Source of the DNA: Desulfosporosinus orientis DSM 765
GTDB taxonomy: Bacteria > Bacillota > Desulfitobacteriia > Desulfitobacteriales > Desulfitobacteriaceae
Assembly: GCF_000235605.1 (NCBI RefSeq)
Contig: NC_016584.1
Coordinates: 3,460,001 to 3,524,000 of the forward strand
Direction: 5' to 3'
DNA: 64,000 bases
Part shown: positions 44,461 to 52,928 of the stretch, in pieces
How the letters are laid out: the number at the start of each line of letters is the position of its first letter
Position numbering within the stretch: the stretch's first letter is position 1
The notes under the pieces: model-generated
Told to the model about the DNA's origin: nothing
The model's input: only the letters and a program-made list of their open reading frames with translations
Databases searched by the model: none
Program-made: the position numbers and the translations under genes

Positions 44461-44880
44461 CCCGCCTTAAAACGTATTCCGGTTTGCCTTTACATCGGCT
44501 TATAATTATATCTATCCGGTGACTTTATTATACGATAACCTACATGTCGAAATCGCAAATAATTAGTAAACGCTAAAAAGCAGATAAATAGCGGAAAACT
44601 CTTACGGCAAAAGGGATTATATGGTTATTTATGGAATTTTATTTTTCGCAAAATCTTCTATTATTTACCATTTAAATTAATTTAGCCCATATATTAGCGA
44701 ATCACTATGAACTCCATCGAGATTTATCATGCTACCTCAATTATTTATAAATTTAAGAACTTCCCTAAATACAGGATTCTAGCTTTAATTTATAAATTTG
44801 TATTTTTATATAGATAAACGGGAATAGTAGGTATTATCTGGGGGAGAACAACTTTATGATATTTAAAAGGAGGATATCTA
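44461..44880. other. AT-rich intergenic region between spo0A and the ferredoxin gene
   Basis: These 420 bases carry the divergent regulatory region. They contain a 0A-box-like site and a -10 box for spo0A, and an AT-rich stretch before the ferredoxin RBS. No gene or structured RNA was found. Confidence 0.6.
44527..44551 (-). promoter_or_regulatory. Candidate spo0A promoter with 0A box
   Basis: A TATAAT box (minus strand; 44527-44532) is followed upstream by TGTCGAA (44545-44551), the 0A box consensus TGNCGAA, placed where a -35 region would be. A 0A box in this place is the arrangement of an autoregulated promoter. The 7-base match can occur by chance a few times in this window, so the position is what makes it credible. 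Confidence 0.5.
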
Positions 44881-45069
44881 ATGATAGCTGAAGTAGACAA
44901 AGATACTTGTATAGGTTGTGGAGCTTGTCCGGAATTCTGTCCGGAGGTTTTCAAAATGGAAGACGACGGTTTAGCAGTAGCCTATACTAACCCAGTTCCC
45001 AGTGATGTTGAGTCATCAGCCAAAGATGCTGCTGACGGTTGTCCCGTTGACGCAATTCATGTTGAATAA
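44881..45069 (+). CDS. 4Fe-4S ferredoxin
   Basis: This 62-residue acidic ferredoxin has CIGCGACPEFCP near the N terminus and a distant CPVDAI, together giving the four Cys ligands of one [4Fe-4S] cluster. AAAAGGAGG lies just before the ATG. It is monocistronic with its own terminator. A likely partner is a redox enzyme nearby, such as the sirohaem protein at 45.1 kb, but this is only proximity. Confidence 0.93.
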   Translation: MIAEVDKDTCIGCGACPEFCPEVFKMEDDGLAVAYTNPVPSDVESSAKDAADGCPVDAIHVE

Positions 45070-45091
45070 TTATTTAAACTTAATCTATAAA

Positions 45092-45131
45092 ACAAGGAAA
45101 AGCGGATCGTCGAACATCCGCTTTTCCTTGT
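45092..45131. terminator. Hairpin between ferredoxin and sirohaem-protein genes
   Basis: A 16-bp stem (ACAAGGAAAAGCGGAT with complement) and 8-nt loop lies between convergent genes. The T tail is weak but the stem contains TTTTCC. Confidence 0.75.
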
Positions 45132-45144
45132 CTGATAAAAGGCT

Positions 45145-46038
45145 TTATTCTTTATGGCTTGGTTCCGCTTGTTTGGCATATTCCAGCAAACCTTCGATTC
45201 CCATGCGATCAATCATACGACCCAATCTTTCTTGGGGTTTGGCATTTTCTCTGTAATAGGCCATTACGGCATCAACCACAGAAATAATTTCCTCTTTTTG
45301 CAGGTTTTCCAATAAAATATTTCCCTGCCTTGGTTTAACTCCGCCGTTTCCTCCAACATAGAGGTGATAACCTTTACTGGTTCCCATCAGACCGAGATCA
45401 ACGGAAGCTGAGTCGGAACATTTATTCGGACATCCTGCTACCCCCATCTTAAATTTGGACGGCAGCTGCATACCATGATAGCGTTTGTCCATCTCCATTC
45501 CCAAAGATAAGGTTTCTTGTAAACCTCTTTTGCAAAAAGTATCTCCTGGGCAAACTTTAATACTTCGCACACATAACCCAACAGCATGTCCAGGATCCAT
45601 GCCCAAGTCTTCCCATACTTTAGGCACATCTTCCGGTTTCAATCCCACGATAGCTATGCGCTGTGCCGATGTCACTTTAAGGGCTTGAGCATGGTATTTT
45701 TCCGAAACATCAGCGATTTTACGCAAAATTTCGGGAGTTACAACACCGGCTGGTATATGAGGGGCAATGGAATAAGTTTTTTTATCCATCTGTAAAATAC
45801 CTCCTGGAGGCTGAGCTTTTGCTGCTGCCTCAGGAGACATTTCACCTTGTCCTACAGAATTCACCTTTTCCAACAGCAAATTGGGATCGATATGGTGCAT
45901 CTGTGCAGCATTTGCCAATGTTTCATTGACTGAAAAAGCACATCCCAGACAGTGTAGTCCCAACTCCTGCATAGCTTCCACCGTTTTTGGATTAGAAGAC
46001 ATGATGTCCTTCAATTTCATATCAAGTGTAAATCTCAT
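45145..46038 (-). CDS. DUF1858 domain fused to sirohaem [4Fe-4S] reductase
   Basis: This 297-residue protein has two parts. The N-terminal 65 residues match DUF1858 (LKDIMSSNPKTVEAMQELGL then CLGC). The rest is a sulfite/nitrite-reductase-type half: the NIR_SIR ferredoxin-like segment SAQRIAIVGLKPEDVP and cluster ligands CPGDTFC (CX5C) and CPNKC (CX3C), which hold the coupled 4Fe-4S and sirohaem. Compared with full sulfite reductase (about 550 residues) it has one catalytic half. The start at 46038 has AGGAGAG 8 nt upstream; the frame begins earlier but without RBS. Preceded by a 48-residue zinc-ribbon gene. Confidence 0.85.
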   Translation of the reverse strand: MRFTLDMKLKDIMSSNPKTVEAMQELGLHCLGCAFSVNETLANAAQMHHIDPNLLLEKVNSVGQGEMSPEAAAKAQPPGGILQMDKKTYSIAPHIPAGVVTPEILRKIADVSEKYHAQALKVTSAQRIAIVGLKPEDVPKVWEDLGMDPGHAVGLCVRSIKVCPGDTFCKRGLQETLSLGMEMDKRYHGMQLPSKFKMGVAGCPNKCSDSASVDLGLMGTSKGYHLYVGGNGGVKPRQGNILLENLQKEEIISVVDAVMAYYRENAKPQERLGRMIDRMGIEGLLEYAKQAEPSHKE

Positions 46039-46051
46039 CAACTTATCTCTC

Positions 46052-46198
46052 CTATCCATGTATAAGCATTGGTAAACAACGCGTGCAGACATGTTTTTCT
46101 TCCCCTTGGTGAACATATGTCATTACAGGCGTCAATTCGCTGGTCGTTCCGCAATTTTCACACTCCAATTCGGGAACCTCTTTTTTTACATCTGCCAT
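46052..46198 (-). CDS. 48-residue zinc-ribbon-like protein
   Basis: This short gene has AAAAGGAGG 8 nt before its ATG. It has two CXXC pairs, CENC and CTRC, spaced about 25 residues apart, which is the pattern of a small zinc ribbon. It is 13 nt before the start of the DUF1858-sirohaem gene on the same strand and so is probably its operon partner. It is not a known family to me; a redox or metal-sensing accessory is a reasonable guess. Confidence 0.72.
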   Translation of the reverse strand: MADVKKEVPELECENCGTTSELTPVMTYVHQGEEKHVCTRCLPMLIHG

Positions 46199-46355
46199 TT
46201 CAATGACCTCCTTTTATGATATTTCAAAGCTTGCCAGTAAAAGTTTGCTTTTACTATGACTTAAAACACATCCAGCTTTGTCTTTTAGAGAACTAGACGC
46301 CCTCAGTTTAAACCGTTATTATCGGTTTTATGCTTGTCCGAACTTAAAAATAAAT

Positions 46356-46390
46356 AAGAAACACGGTTTCTGTTTTTTACCGTATTTCTT
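46356..46390 (-). terminator. Terminator after the 41-residue membrane protein gene
   Basis: AAGAAAxACGGT pairs with ACCGTxTTTCTT around an 11-nt loop with a single mismatch, followed by TTATTTATTTTT on the minus strand. Confidence 0.65.
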
Positions 46391-46412
46391 ATTTGCACTC
46401 AAATCACCATTA

Positions 46413-46538
46413 TTAGTTATACAAAAACAGGAAAAAACCAATAGCTAAGTAGATTAACCCCAAATATAACCGAAAGGGTATTTTATGCATTTGAGCATTT
46501 AAAGGTGCCTCCGAGTCAGGTCTGAAATGAACTTCCAT
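46413..46538 (-). CDS. 41-residue single-span membrane peptide
   Basis: This small ORF has GGGAGGG 6 nt before its ATG. It has a polar N-terminal half and one C-terminal transmembrane helix (about residues 23-40, LYLGLIYLAIGFFLFLY). Its start overlaps the end of the preceding hypothetical gene by 23 nt, so the two are translationally coupled. Family unknown. Confidence 0.6.
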   Translation of the reverse strand: MEVHFRPDSEAPLNAQMHKIPFRLYLGLIYLAIGFFLFLYN

Positions 46539-47004
46539 GGCGATCCCTCCCAATATAAGAGAGACTGTTGATCCGCTTGAGGCCTTGAATTTTCCAACCT
46601 TTTTCCGTTTGGATGAGATTCATTGAAAACAAAACCAGTTGGATTTCTTGAACCGTCGATTTCCATGAAACTCGTACAATGATTGTATCAGAACTACCCA
46701 TATCGGAGTTTAAAAACTCCACTTTCTGTAATGACAACAGTGGATCGTTGTTCATTTGAGACTCCCAGAGTTTAAACTCACTTTCATCTCCAGAGCCCTT
46801 AGGCAAGATCAGCAGATCACGAGCCAAGTTCGTTTGTCGTAAATCCATGAACTTCCAAAACTGTTGTATTGTCGTTTTTGCAGAACTCCCATATTCTGGT
46901 TGAGCTAAGGTTGATATAACTTTTTGTGGGGTTTTCAAAACAATGAGTGTCATCATACAAAAGAGTGATAACCCAATTAACCATACATATCTACTTTGAC
47001 GCAT
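46516..47004 (-). CDS. Unknown secreted or membrane-anchored protein
   Basis: This 162-residue protein has an N-terminal signal-anchor (residues 6-25). The outer part has an NTF2-like look (TTIQQFWKFMDLRQTNLARDL, then SSDTIIVRVSWKSTVQEIQLV) but no clear motif. AAGGAGGG lies just before the ATG. It is followed by, and overlaps, the 41-residue membrane peptide gene. Function not known; an extracytoplasmic role is inferred. Confidence 0.65.
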   Translation of the reverse strand: MRQSRYVWLIGLSLFCMMTLIVLKTPQKVISTLAQPEYGSSAKTTIQQFWKFMDLRQTNLARDLLILPKGSGDESEFKLWESQMNNDPLLSLQKVEFLNSDMGSSDTIIVRVSWKSTVQEIQLVLFSMNLIQTEKGWKIQGLKRINSLSYIGRDRHGSSFQT

Positions 47005-47068
47005 AATTTCCCTCCTTGCTTGTCTCTACTATATATTCTAGGAGGGAAACATAATTTTATGACCACTT

Positions 47069-47134
47069 TTAGCCAAAAACTTTTCTTAATACATTCAGCA
47101 CAAACTCAGGTAACCTGACATAATAAATTCGCAT
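47069..47134 (-). CDS. spoVM: SpoVM-like spore morphogenesis peptide
   Basis: This is a 21-residue peptide: MRIYYVRLPEFVLNVLRKVF plus Gly. It has the amphipathic pattern of SpoVM (Bacillus: MKFYTIKLPKFLGGIVRAML...): M, basic, F/I, Y, T/V, basic, L, P then helix. SpoVM recognises positive membrane curvature of the forespore and tethers SpoIVA. AAGGAGG lies 8 nt before the ATG, so a tiny gene is well supported. It is shorter by five residues than the Bacillus peptide. Confidence 0.75.
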   Translation of the reverse strand: MRIYYVRLPEFVLNVLRKVFG

Positions 47135-47207
47135 TAATCTGTCCTCCTTTTCATCCATTTATCCACCACTCAGTGGTAATGTATGCAAACAAAACCGCGA
47201 ATGACCT

Positions 47208-47558
47208 TTATACCGACTGGTAATTCTTTACTGCTTCTTCAAGTTGGGCGACAAGCTGCCTTTCTTCTTCTGTGTTTGCCGTAAAATATAGACGACCAAT
47301 AATTCCGGTTATGACTTTGAGAACGTCTTCTAAGACCAATTTCTCTTTCATGGCTAATTGTGCACTGGTCTCTATAAGAGCAATACCAAATTGATGACCT
47401 ACTCCATCCTTAATCATACGAGTGCAGCTTTTTCCTAATAATCTCATAACTAATGAAGCTTCTTGAACATCAAGCTGACGCACTGCATCGATGGTCGTCG
47501 TTAAGCCTTGCACCATGCGTAATCCCACGCTATTCCAGCTGACTTGTTGATTATCCAT
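47208..47558 (-). CDS. Unknown soluble protein
   Basis: This 116-residue helical protein has AGGGGG 7 nt before the ATG. It shows alternating charged and hydrophobic helices (LVMRLLGKSCTRMIKDGVGH, DVLKVITGIIGRLYFT), but no catalytic motif and no membrane span. It is monocistronic. No known family is recognised; an adaptor or small regulator is possible. Confidence 0.6.
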   Translation of the reverse strand: MDNQQVSWNSVGLRMVQGLTTTIDAVRQLDVQEASLVMRLLGKSCTRMIKDGVGHQFGIALIETSAQLAMKEKLVLEDVLKVITGIIGRLYFTANTEEERQLVAQLEEAVKNYQSV

Positions 47559-47631
47559 TCATATACCCCCTAAACATTGTGTACCCGTGCCATACTATAT
47601 GCCCAACGGACACCAAGGGTGAATAATGAAA

Positions 47632-47668
47632 AACCGAGCAGGAAAGGTTTTCCCTTTCCTGCTCGGTT
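47632..47668 (-). terminator. Terminator of the psd-pssA operon
   Basis: AACCGAGCAGGAAAGG and its complement form a 16-bp stem with a 5-nt loop. Confidence 0.85.
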
Positions 47669-47722
47669 ATACTTGTCGTTATCAACTCTAAATTAAGAAG
47701 CTATAAATTTACCCTCAAGGCC

Positions 47723-48259
47723 TTACTTACCCAACTTTGCAACCTTAAATGACGAAACCATAAGAAAGGCCAAGATGATCATACTTACAAAATAAATATA
47801 CCAAGGCAGTACATTTCTGAAGAACATTAAGAGAGCCATAAATCCGCCTGCAAAGGTAATCGGCACCCCAATAAAATAAGTGGTAATGTTGAGTATATTA
47901 AACCGTGCTAATCGGACAGCCCCACATAACGCAAAAAATGCAGCAATACCTAACCCCGCGTACCTAATAACCTCAGTCTGAGAGTTTAAGATTGATTGGT
48001 AGGTAAGAATAGCCGGTGCAACCCCAAAAGAAACAAGATCACTCAAAGAATCCAATTCTTTGCCAAAATCTGAACTCACGGAAAGTCTGCGTGCCACTTT
48101 TCCATCAAGACTGTCCATTAAAACAGACATTAAAACCATTGCTGCAGCAAGAGAATAGTTCTCCTCAATAACAAAAATGATAGCTATAAATCCACAAAGC
48201 AAATTTGCTAAGGTGAAAATGCTGGGGATCATTCGTGTACTTATGGGATTAGCCCTCAT
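47723..48259 (-). CDS. pssA: CDP-diacylglycerol-serine O-phosphatidyltransferase
   Basis: PssA makes phosphatidylserine from CDP-diacylglycerol and serine. The 178-residue membrane protein has the CDP-alcohol phosphotransferase motif DGKVARRLSVSSDFGKELD followed by SLSD (DGx2ARx8Gx3Dx3D). The ATG at 48259 overlaps the end of psd and has GGAAGGG upstream. Membrane segments are about 5 to 6. Confidence 0.93.
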   Translation of the reverse strand: MRANPISTRMIPSIFTLANLLCGFIAIIFVIEENYSLAAAMVLMSVLMDSLDGKVARRLSVSSDFGKELDSLSDLVSFGVAPAILTYQSILNSQTEVIRYAGLGIAAFFALCGAVRLARFNILNITTYFIGVPITFAGGFMALLMFFRNVLPWYIYFVSMIILAFLMVSSFKVAKLGK

Positions 48260-48893
48260 TAACACTCACCCTTCCAACGACACTTAGTCCTCCACGTACT
48301 TTATCGCCAGGACTAACCATAATTTCTACATTGGTTGGTAAAAAGATTTCCGTACATGAACCAAACTTAATTAAGCCGAATCTCTCTCCCTTTGTTAATA
48401 CGTGTCCTTTATCCACCCAACAGACGATACGTCGAGCGATAAATCCCGTCACTTGTGTTACTAAAATCTGCATGTGACGGTTCTTAATCCCTACATAATT
48501 TTTCTCATTCAGCTCTGAAGCATGACTTTTAAACGCCGGAATCATCTTGCCAGGCCGATAAGCACGAAAAACAACCTCGCCAGCCATAGGGCTGCGATTA
48601 ACATGAACATTAAAGATACTTAAAAAGATTCGCACACGTATGCTTTCTCCATTAAAAAACTGGTCCTCGTAAACTCTTTCAACGTCCATAACTACCCCAT
48701 CTGCAGGGGAAACTAAGGTTAACTCGTCCTTAGGAATTTGCCTTTCAGGATTCCGGAAAAAAAATAATACAAATAAGAACAAAATGCCTGGTAGAATTAT
48801 AAGCCACGGCCAAACCCAATAAGCTATAACCGATAGAGCTGCTAATATCGCCAGATAGGACCAACCATCACGAGAAATGGGATATTGCTTCAC
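48249..48893 (-). CDS. psd: Phosphatidylserine decarboxylase, small type
   Basis: Psd turns phosphatidylserine into phosphatidylethanolamine. The 214-residue protein has two N-terminal membrane segments and the autocleavage site FGSCTEIFLP, in which the Gly-Ser pair becomes the pyruvoyl group. It belongs to the short archaeal-like group. GTG start with AGGAGG 12 nt upstream. It forms an operon with pssA. Confidence 0.93.
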   Translation of the reverse strand: MKQYPISRDGWSYLAILAALSVIAYWVWPWLIILPGILFLFVLFFFRNPERQIPKDELTLVSPADGVVMDVERVYEDQFFNGESIRVRIFLSIFNVHVNRSPMAGEVVFRAYRPGKMIPAFKSHASELNEKNYVGIKNRHMQILVTQVTGFIARRIVCWVDKGHVLTKGERFGLIKFGSCTEIFLPTNVEIMVSPGDKVRGGLSVVGRVSVNEG

Positions 48894-48948
48894 CGAATAA
48901 TTAAACCTCCTCCTCTTGATTTTCTCTAGTTTATCATTTTTATGTTGA

Positions 48949-51663
48949 TTATAAAAGCTCTAGCTCTAATTCCCTAGTATATTCCTCGATTTTCCGAAAA
49001 ACGAGGGATTTCTCCCCCCGGATGTGGGTTTTTATCGGCAGAGAATTTAAAAAGTACCTGCCATAGTACTTATCAATGACCCGATTGTCAAGGAGTATAA
49101 CCACCCCACGATCGACTTTCGAACGAATCAACCTTCCAAATCCCTGTTTGAAACGAATAACGGCTTCAGGTAAGAGAAGTTCATGAAAGGGGTCTCTTCC
49201 TTGGGATTTTAGATAATCTGATCGAGCCTCAATTAAGGGTAATGTGGGAGGCCAAAAGGGAAGTTTAACCATAATAACACATAATAATGCATCGCCAGGA
49301 ATATCGATCCCTTCCCAAAAACTATTAGCTCCTAACAAAACGCTGCGAGGATTTCTTCGAAAAGCTTCAATCAACCTACTCCTATCACCTTGTATCCCCT
49401 GAGCTAAAGTATCCATACCAATTCGTGCCAAGAGCGGATGCAAAGCTGCATAGGTTTGTCGAAGCAAATTATGTGCGGTAAAAAGAACCAGAGTCCGGCC
49501 ATTCATCCGTTCTGCTACTTCAGCAATAAACTCGGAGAGTTCTAAGGACTTTTCTTCATCGGAACCTAGAGAATTTATTCCTTTCTTAGCTACAATAAAA
49601 TGCATCTGTTGTTCATAGTCAAAAGGCGAGTCCACTTGTGCTGTCATAGTCTCGTTGGCTAAACCAATATCCTTAAGAAAGTAAGCAAAGGAATTGGAAA
49701 TGCTCAAAGTGGCGGAAGTAAGAATCACCGAGTCGAGACGAGAAAAGATTTTCGCTTTGAGAACATCACTAACTTCAATAGGAGAGGTTTTTATGTATAA
49801 TCTCGCAGCCTGTTCGAGCCATGTCACTTGTTTGGGATTTTCAATATTTACGGCTTGAATTAATGTATCTATGAACGTTTGCAGCTCTTTTTGGTGTCCA
49901 TTAATTATGTACCTTAACTCTTCAATTTCCTCTGCATCTTCGCCGTTAAATGAGCTGTTGAGGTTTTCAAAGGATTTAATGAGTAAATCAATCCGTCCAA
50001 CCAAATTCTCAATCTGTACATAAAGACCATTCCACCATGGGCTTTCCTTGTGATGAATAATAAATCTAAAGGTACGTCCACTTCCAATAATCCTGGATAA
50101 CAACTCAAACAATTCTCTCGTCTGTATTAAAATACTCCTACAAATCTCAGGTAGAAGCTCTAACCGTTCACCAACAAGTTCCCAAGACACTGAGGGCACC
50201 CTATGGGCAAGGGAGCCAATTTGATGTTTGATCGTGCTATAAAAATTCACTCCCGATGGGCGGTAAATGGTTTCAACGATCCGAGTAACATTCTCAGCGC
50301 TGAGTTCCGAGCCCAAGTGTTGTAAAGCGGTTTGGTAGATTTGATGAGCTTCATCAATCACCAGCTGATGATGCTCAGGCAGGACATTATAGTCCGTTTT
50401 TAGATCAGAAAATAGCAGGGAATGATTCACTATCAAGACATCGGACTCTTCCGCTCTTTTGCGAGCTCTAAGCAAGAAACAAACACCGGCTTTGGAACAT
50501 TTTCCTGGGATACAGGTATCATTGTCAGCACATATTCTCGACCAAACCTCTGTAAGCCCGGGAAATTTCGAAAGTTCCTGAATATCTCCGGTCAGCGTTT
50601 CTCTTAACCAAACAAGGATCCCTAAAACAGCGAGTTGTTCTCCATGGGAAATTTCTCTATTCACTAAACAGCTTTGCCATTTTTTTAGACAGCAGTAATT
50701 GTTTCTCCCTTTAAGCACCGAGGCACGAAAGGAAAAAGGCAGCACAGACTGCAAAATTGGAATATCATTTTTAATAAGCTGTTCCTGAAGAGGGATGGTA
50801 TGTGTCGCTACGACAACAGTTTGGCTGGTTATCTTGGCAAACCATAAGCTTGGTATCAAATAAGCAAAGGATTTTCCAGTCCCTGTTCCGGCTTCGATAA
50901 CAACATGATGTGATGAGGAAAGCCCTTCAGCCACTAGTTTGGCCATTTTTATTTGACCCGGTCTGCTTTCATAACTCCCTAGGTTTCGTTCTAGGTTTCC
51001 GCCCGGCGAAAAATTGTCAATAACCCAGTCAATGGATTCCGGTATGGCAATTGAAGAAATTCGAGCTCGCTGAAACAGCCCCTCACCGGAAGGCATGAGA
51101 ACCAGATCCGTTCGTATAGGGCGATGAGGAAATGATTTAACCATTTCTTTTTGCAATTCTTCAATAAAACTTTTAAGGGCCCATCCTTCAAGAAAACCCT
51201 TAGCCTGATCAAAAAAACTCAGATCAAATTCCAGGCCTTTTTTCCAGCAAACCTTAAACAACTCCCAAATTAACCAGACTTTTTCCTCTGAAGGGTATCG
51301 AATCTCTTCATTCTTTAGAGGCAAGGAGAGTCTTTCGGCTAAAAAGGTCAATTGATAATGATGCAGGGTGGGGAAAAAAACTCGCACTAGGTCCAGAGTA
51401 TCCCATAATGGCTGTTGAAAACGAAAATTCACTTGACTTTCCAAAAAAGAGAGGGATATTTCGTACCCCACTAAAATAGCATCGTCAATAAAATTTATGA
51501 TGCTTTCCATGGTATCTATTTCTCCCTCAGATCTCATTAGAAAACGACAGGTTTCTTTAATCTCTCCATTACAAATTCTAAGGGCAGTAAATTCAGAGAT
51601 TTCTTCATAATTTGACTCTAGACCCAAGGTTTTTATATCAAAAACCACCATATCTTTACGCAC
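48949..51663 (-). CDS. dinG: DinG-family helicase with degenerate exonuclease domain
   Basis: This 904-residue protein has an N-terminal DnaQ-like 3'-5' exonuclease domain (residues 1-170), then an XPD/DinG superfamily 2 helicase: Walker A EAGTGTGKSFAYL, iron-sulfur cysteines in CADNDTCIPGKCSKAGVC, DEAH box LVIDEAHQIY, motif VILTSATL and the final helicase motif GFGRLIRSKVDRG. In the exonuclease motif I, DxET is DIKT, so the second acid is replaced by Lys. The nuclease is probably dead. GTG start with GAGGGG upstream. Confidence 0.93.
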   Translation of the reverse strand: MRKDMVVFDIKTLGLESNYEEISEFTALRICNGEIKETCRFLMRSEGEIDTMESIINFIDDAILVGYEISLSFLESQVNFRFQQPLWDTLDLVRVFFPTLHHYQLTFLAERLSLPLKNEEIRYPSEEKVWLIWELFKVCWKKGLEFDLSFFDQAKGFLEGWALKSFIEELQKEMVKSFPHRPIRTDLVLMPSGEGLFQRARISSIAIPESIDWVIDNFSPGGNLERNLGSYESRPGQIKMAKLVAEGLSSSHHVVIEAGTGTGKSFAYLIPSLWFAKITSQTVVVATHTIPLQEQLIKNDIPILQSVLPFSFRASVLKGRNNYCCLKKWQSCLVNREISHGEQLAVLGILVWLRETLTGDIQELSKFPGLTEVWSRICADNDTCIPGKCSKAGVCFLLRARKRAEESDVLIVNHSLLFSDLKTDYNVLPEHHQLVIDEAHQIYQTALQHLGSELSAENVTRIVETIYRPSGVNFYSTIKHQIGSLAHRVPSVSWELVGERLELLPEICRSILIQTRELFELLSRIIGSGRTFRFIIHHKESPWWNGLYVQIENLVGRIDLLIKSFENLNSSFNGEDAEEIEELRYIINGHQKELQTFIDTLIQAVNIENPKQVTWLEQAARLYIKTSPIEVSDVLKAKIFSRLDSVILTSATLSISNSFAYFLKDIGLANETMTAQVDSPFDYEQQMHFIVAKKGINSLGSDEEKSLELSEFIAEVAERMNGRTLVLFTAHNLLRQTYAALHPLLARIGMDTLAQGIQGDRSRLIEAFRRNPRSVLLGANSFWEGIDIPGDALLCVIMVKLPFWPPTLPLIEARSDYLKSQGRDPFHELLLPEAVIRFKQGFGRLIRSKVDRGVVILLDNRVIDKYYGRYFLNSLPIKTHIRGEKSLVFRKIEEYTRELELELL

Positions 51664-51806
51664 AGCATGTTGACCCCTCTCATGTTATATTGTACACTAT
51701 TTTTACGTAAGGGACCAATGAAAGCAGGATTTTAGAAAATCTGTCGCGAATAATTCCTCTGCAATTTAAGATTTCGACTATCTTTGATTAGGAAGAAGGA
51801 TATCCA

Positions 51807-52310
51807 TTGATTAAACGGAAGATATCGATGTTCGGACTCAGTCTCGCGATATTATTCACCATTCTCTTCCTTAACGGGTGTTCGCCAAAGCCCTTTTTAT
51901 CGCAAGATGGAACCTATGTTATTTTAACGGTTTCCCCGTCGGGAATGACCCAATCAGAACTTGTAGAATTACCCTGGAACACTAATACCGCAGTCCTTCA
52001 AAAGTTTCTCTTGGAGTGTTCCTTTGTGCTAAGTGACTTGCACACACCTCCAACATTAGAAACAAATGCACAACCAGTCGAAGCAACCAGAATTCAAGCC
52101 AGCTTTCCTCAGCCCAAACGCATGAAATTTGTTGTTGACCAACACACATTAACTGTAGATGTACAGTCTATCCAAATTGAAATTGAAGGAGCCCATGTTG
52201 GGCAGGTTACTCTAAATCAAACTCTAGTATTACAAGGACTCGATAATCCAAATCTAAAACCTGCTTTCCTAGAATTAATGGATGTATTGCATAATAAAAA
52301 TGCCAAATAG
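51807..52310 (+). CDS. Unknown lipoprotein
   Basis: This 167-residue lipoprotein has a signal sequence with lipobox LNGC at about residues 22-25. The mature part is beta-rich, with Thr/Val patches (YVILTVSPSGMTQSELVEL), and no enzyme motif is seen. The TTG at 51807 is chosen because AAGGA lies 6 nt upstream. Own terminator. Surface role unknown. Confidence 0.68.
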   Translation: MIKRKISMFGLSLAILFTILFLNGCSPKPFLSQDGTYVILTVSPSGMTQSELVELPWNTNTAVLQKFLLECSFVLSDLHTPPTLETNAQPVEATRIQASFPQPKRMKFVVDQHTLTVDVQSIQIEIEGAHVGQVTLNQTLVLQGLDNPNLKPAFLELMDVLHNKNAK

Positions 52311-52312
52311 AT

Positions 52313-52339
52313 AGTTGCATTAATGCAACTTTTCTTTTT
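52313..52339 (+). terminator. Terminator of the lipoprotein gene
   Basis: AGTTGCAT/ATGCAACT directly followed by TTTCTTTTTG on the plus strand. It starts at the stop codon. Confidence 0.88.
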
Positions 52340-52379
52340 GTACATACTGCATCTAATCAAGTTTATTTACTGCGGAAAC

Positions 52380-52900
52380 AGCTGAAGGAGAAATCATGGG
52401 CATTAGGCATCGTGAATTGCCATTTGGCCATACCGTTCACAGCGCAATCTTACACCACTCTTACCCGCTGAATGTCTCAGCTTTTTAGATCACTCAAAGA
52501 AAATATCATGTACCTGATGCGCCTTTCCCTTTCTCTGGCGGCGCCGTAGGTTTTTAAGCTATGACTTAAAAAGATAACATTGAAATGCTTCCGAAAAACG
52601 CTAAAGATACTTGAATATTCCCCTCTGGCGTTTTGTGTGGTATGATGGAATTGTTATTTACGACCATGCCAAAGAAGAATATTAGATTACAGCCTGTGGA
52701 ATTGACTATGATCATCGACTTGGAACGAAATGATATCGATCGTATTTGAAAAATTTTGGGACAGTTGAGTACCTGATTTAATCAGGCTGGAAAAATACCC
52801 GACGGTCTGGCCTCTGGTATCAACCTTACCGGGCAGCTGCAGCCGGGACTTAAGCCCAGTAATATAAGATCAGAGCAATGGAGATCATAAAGCTAAAGCT
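52380..52900 (+). pseudogene. pabB: Decayed pabB (aminodeoxychorismate synthase component I)
   Basis: Several separate pieces of one PabB sequence remain in order but in different frames and with stops between. They are VPDAPFPFSGGAVGF then SYDLK (N-terminal hallmark), VWYDGIVIYDHAKEE, MIIDLERNDIDRI (chorismate-binding motif ELxMIVDLERND) and, just before pabC, AMEII at 52875-52889. A normal pabB has about 1350 bases; only about 520 are left. Deletions, frameshifts and stops make it non-functional. It lies immediately upstream of the intact pabC. Confidence 0.85.
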
Positions 52901-52928
52901 TTATTTCGAGTTTTGGAAGGACAATTAC

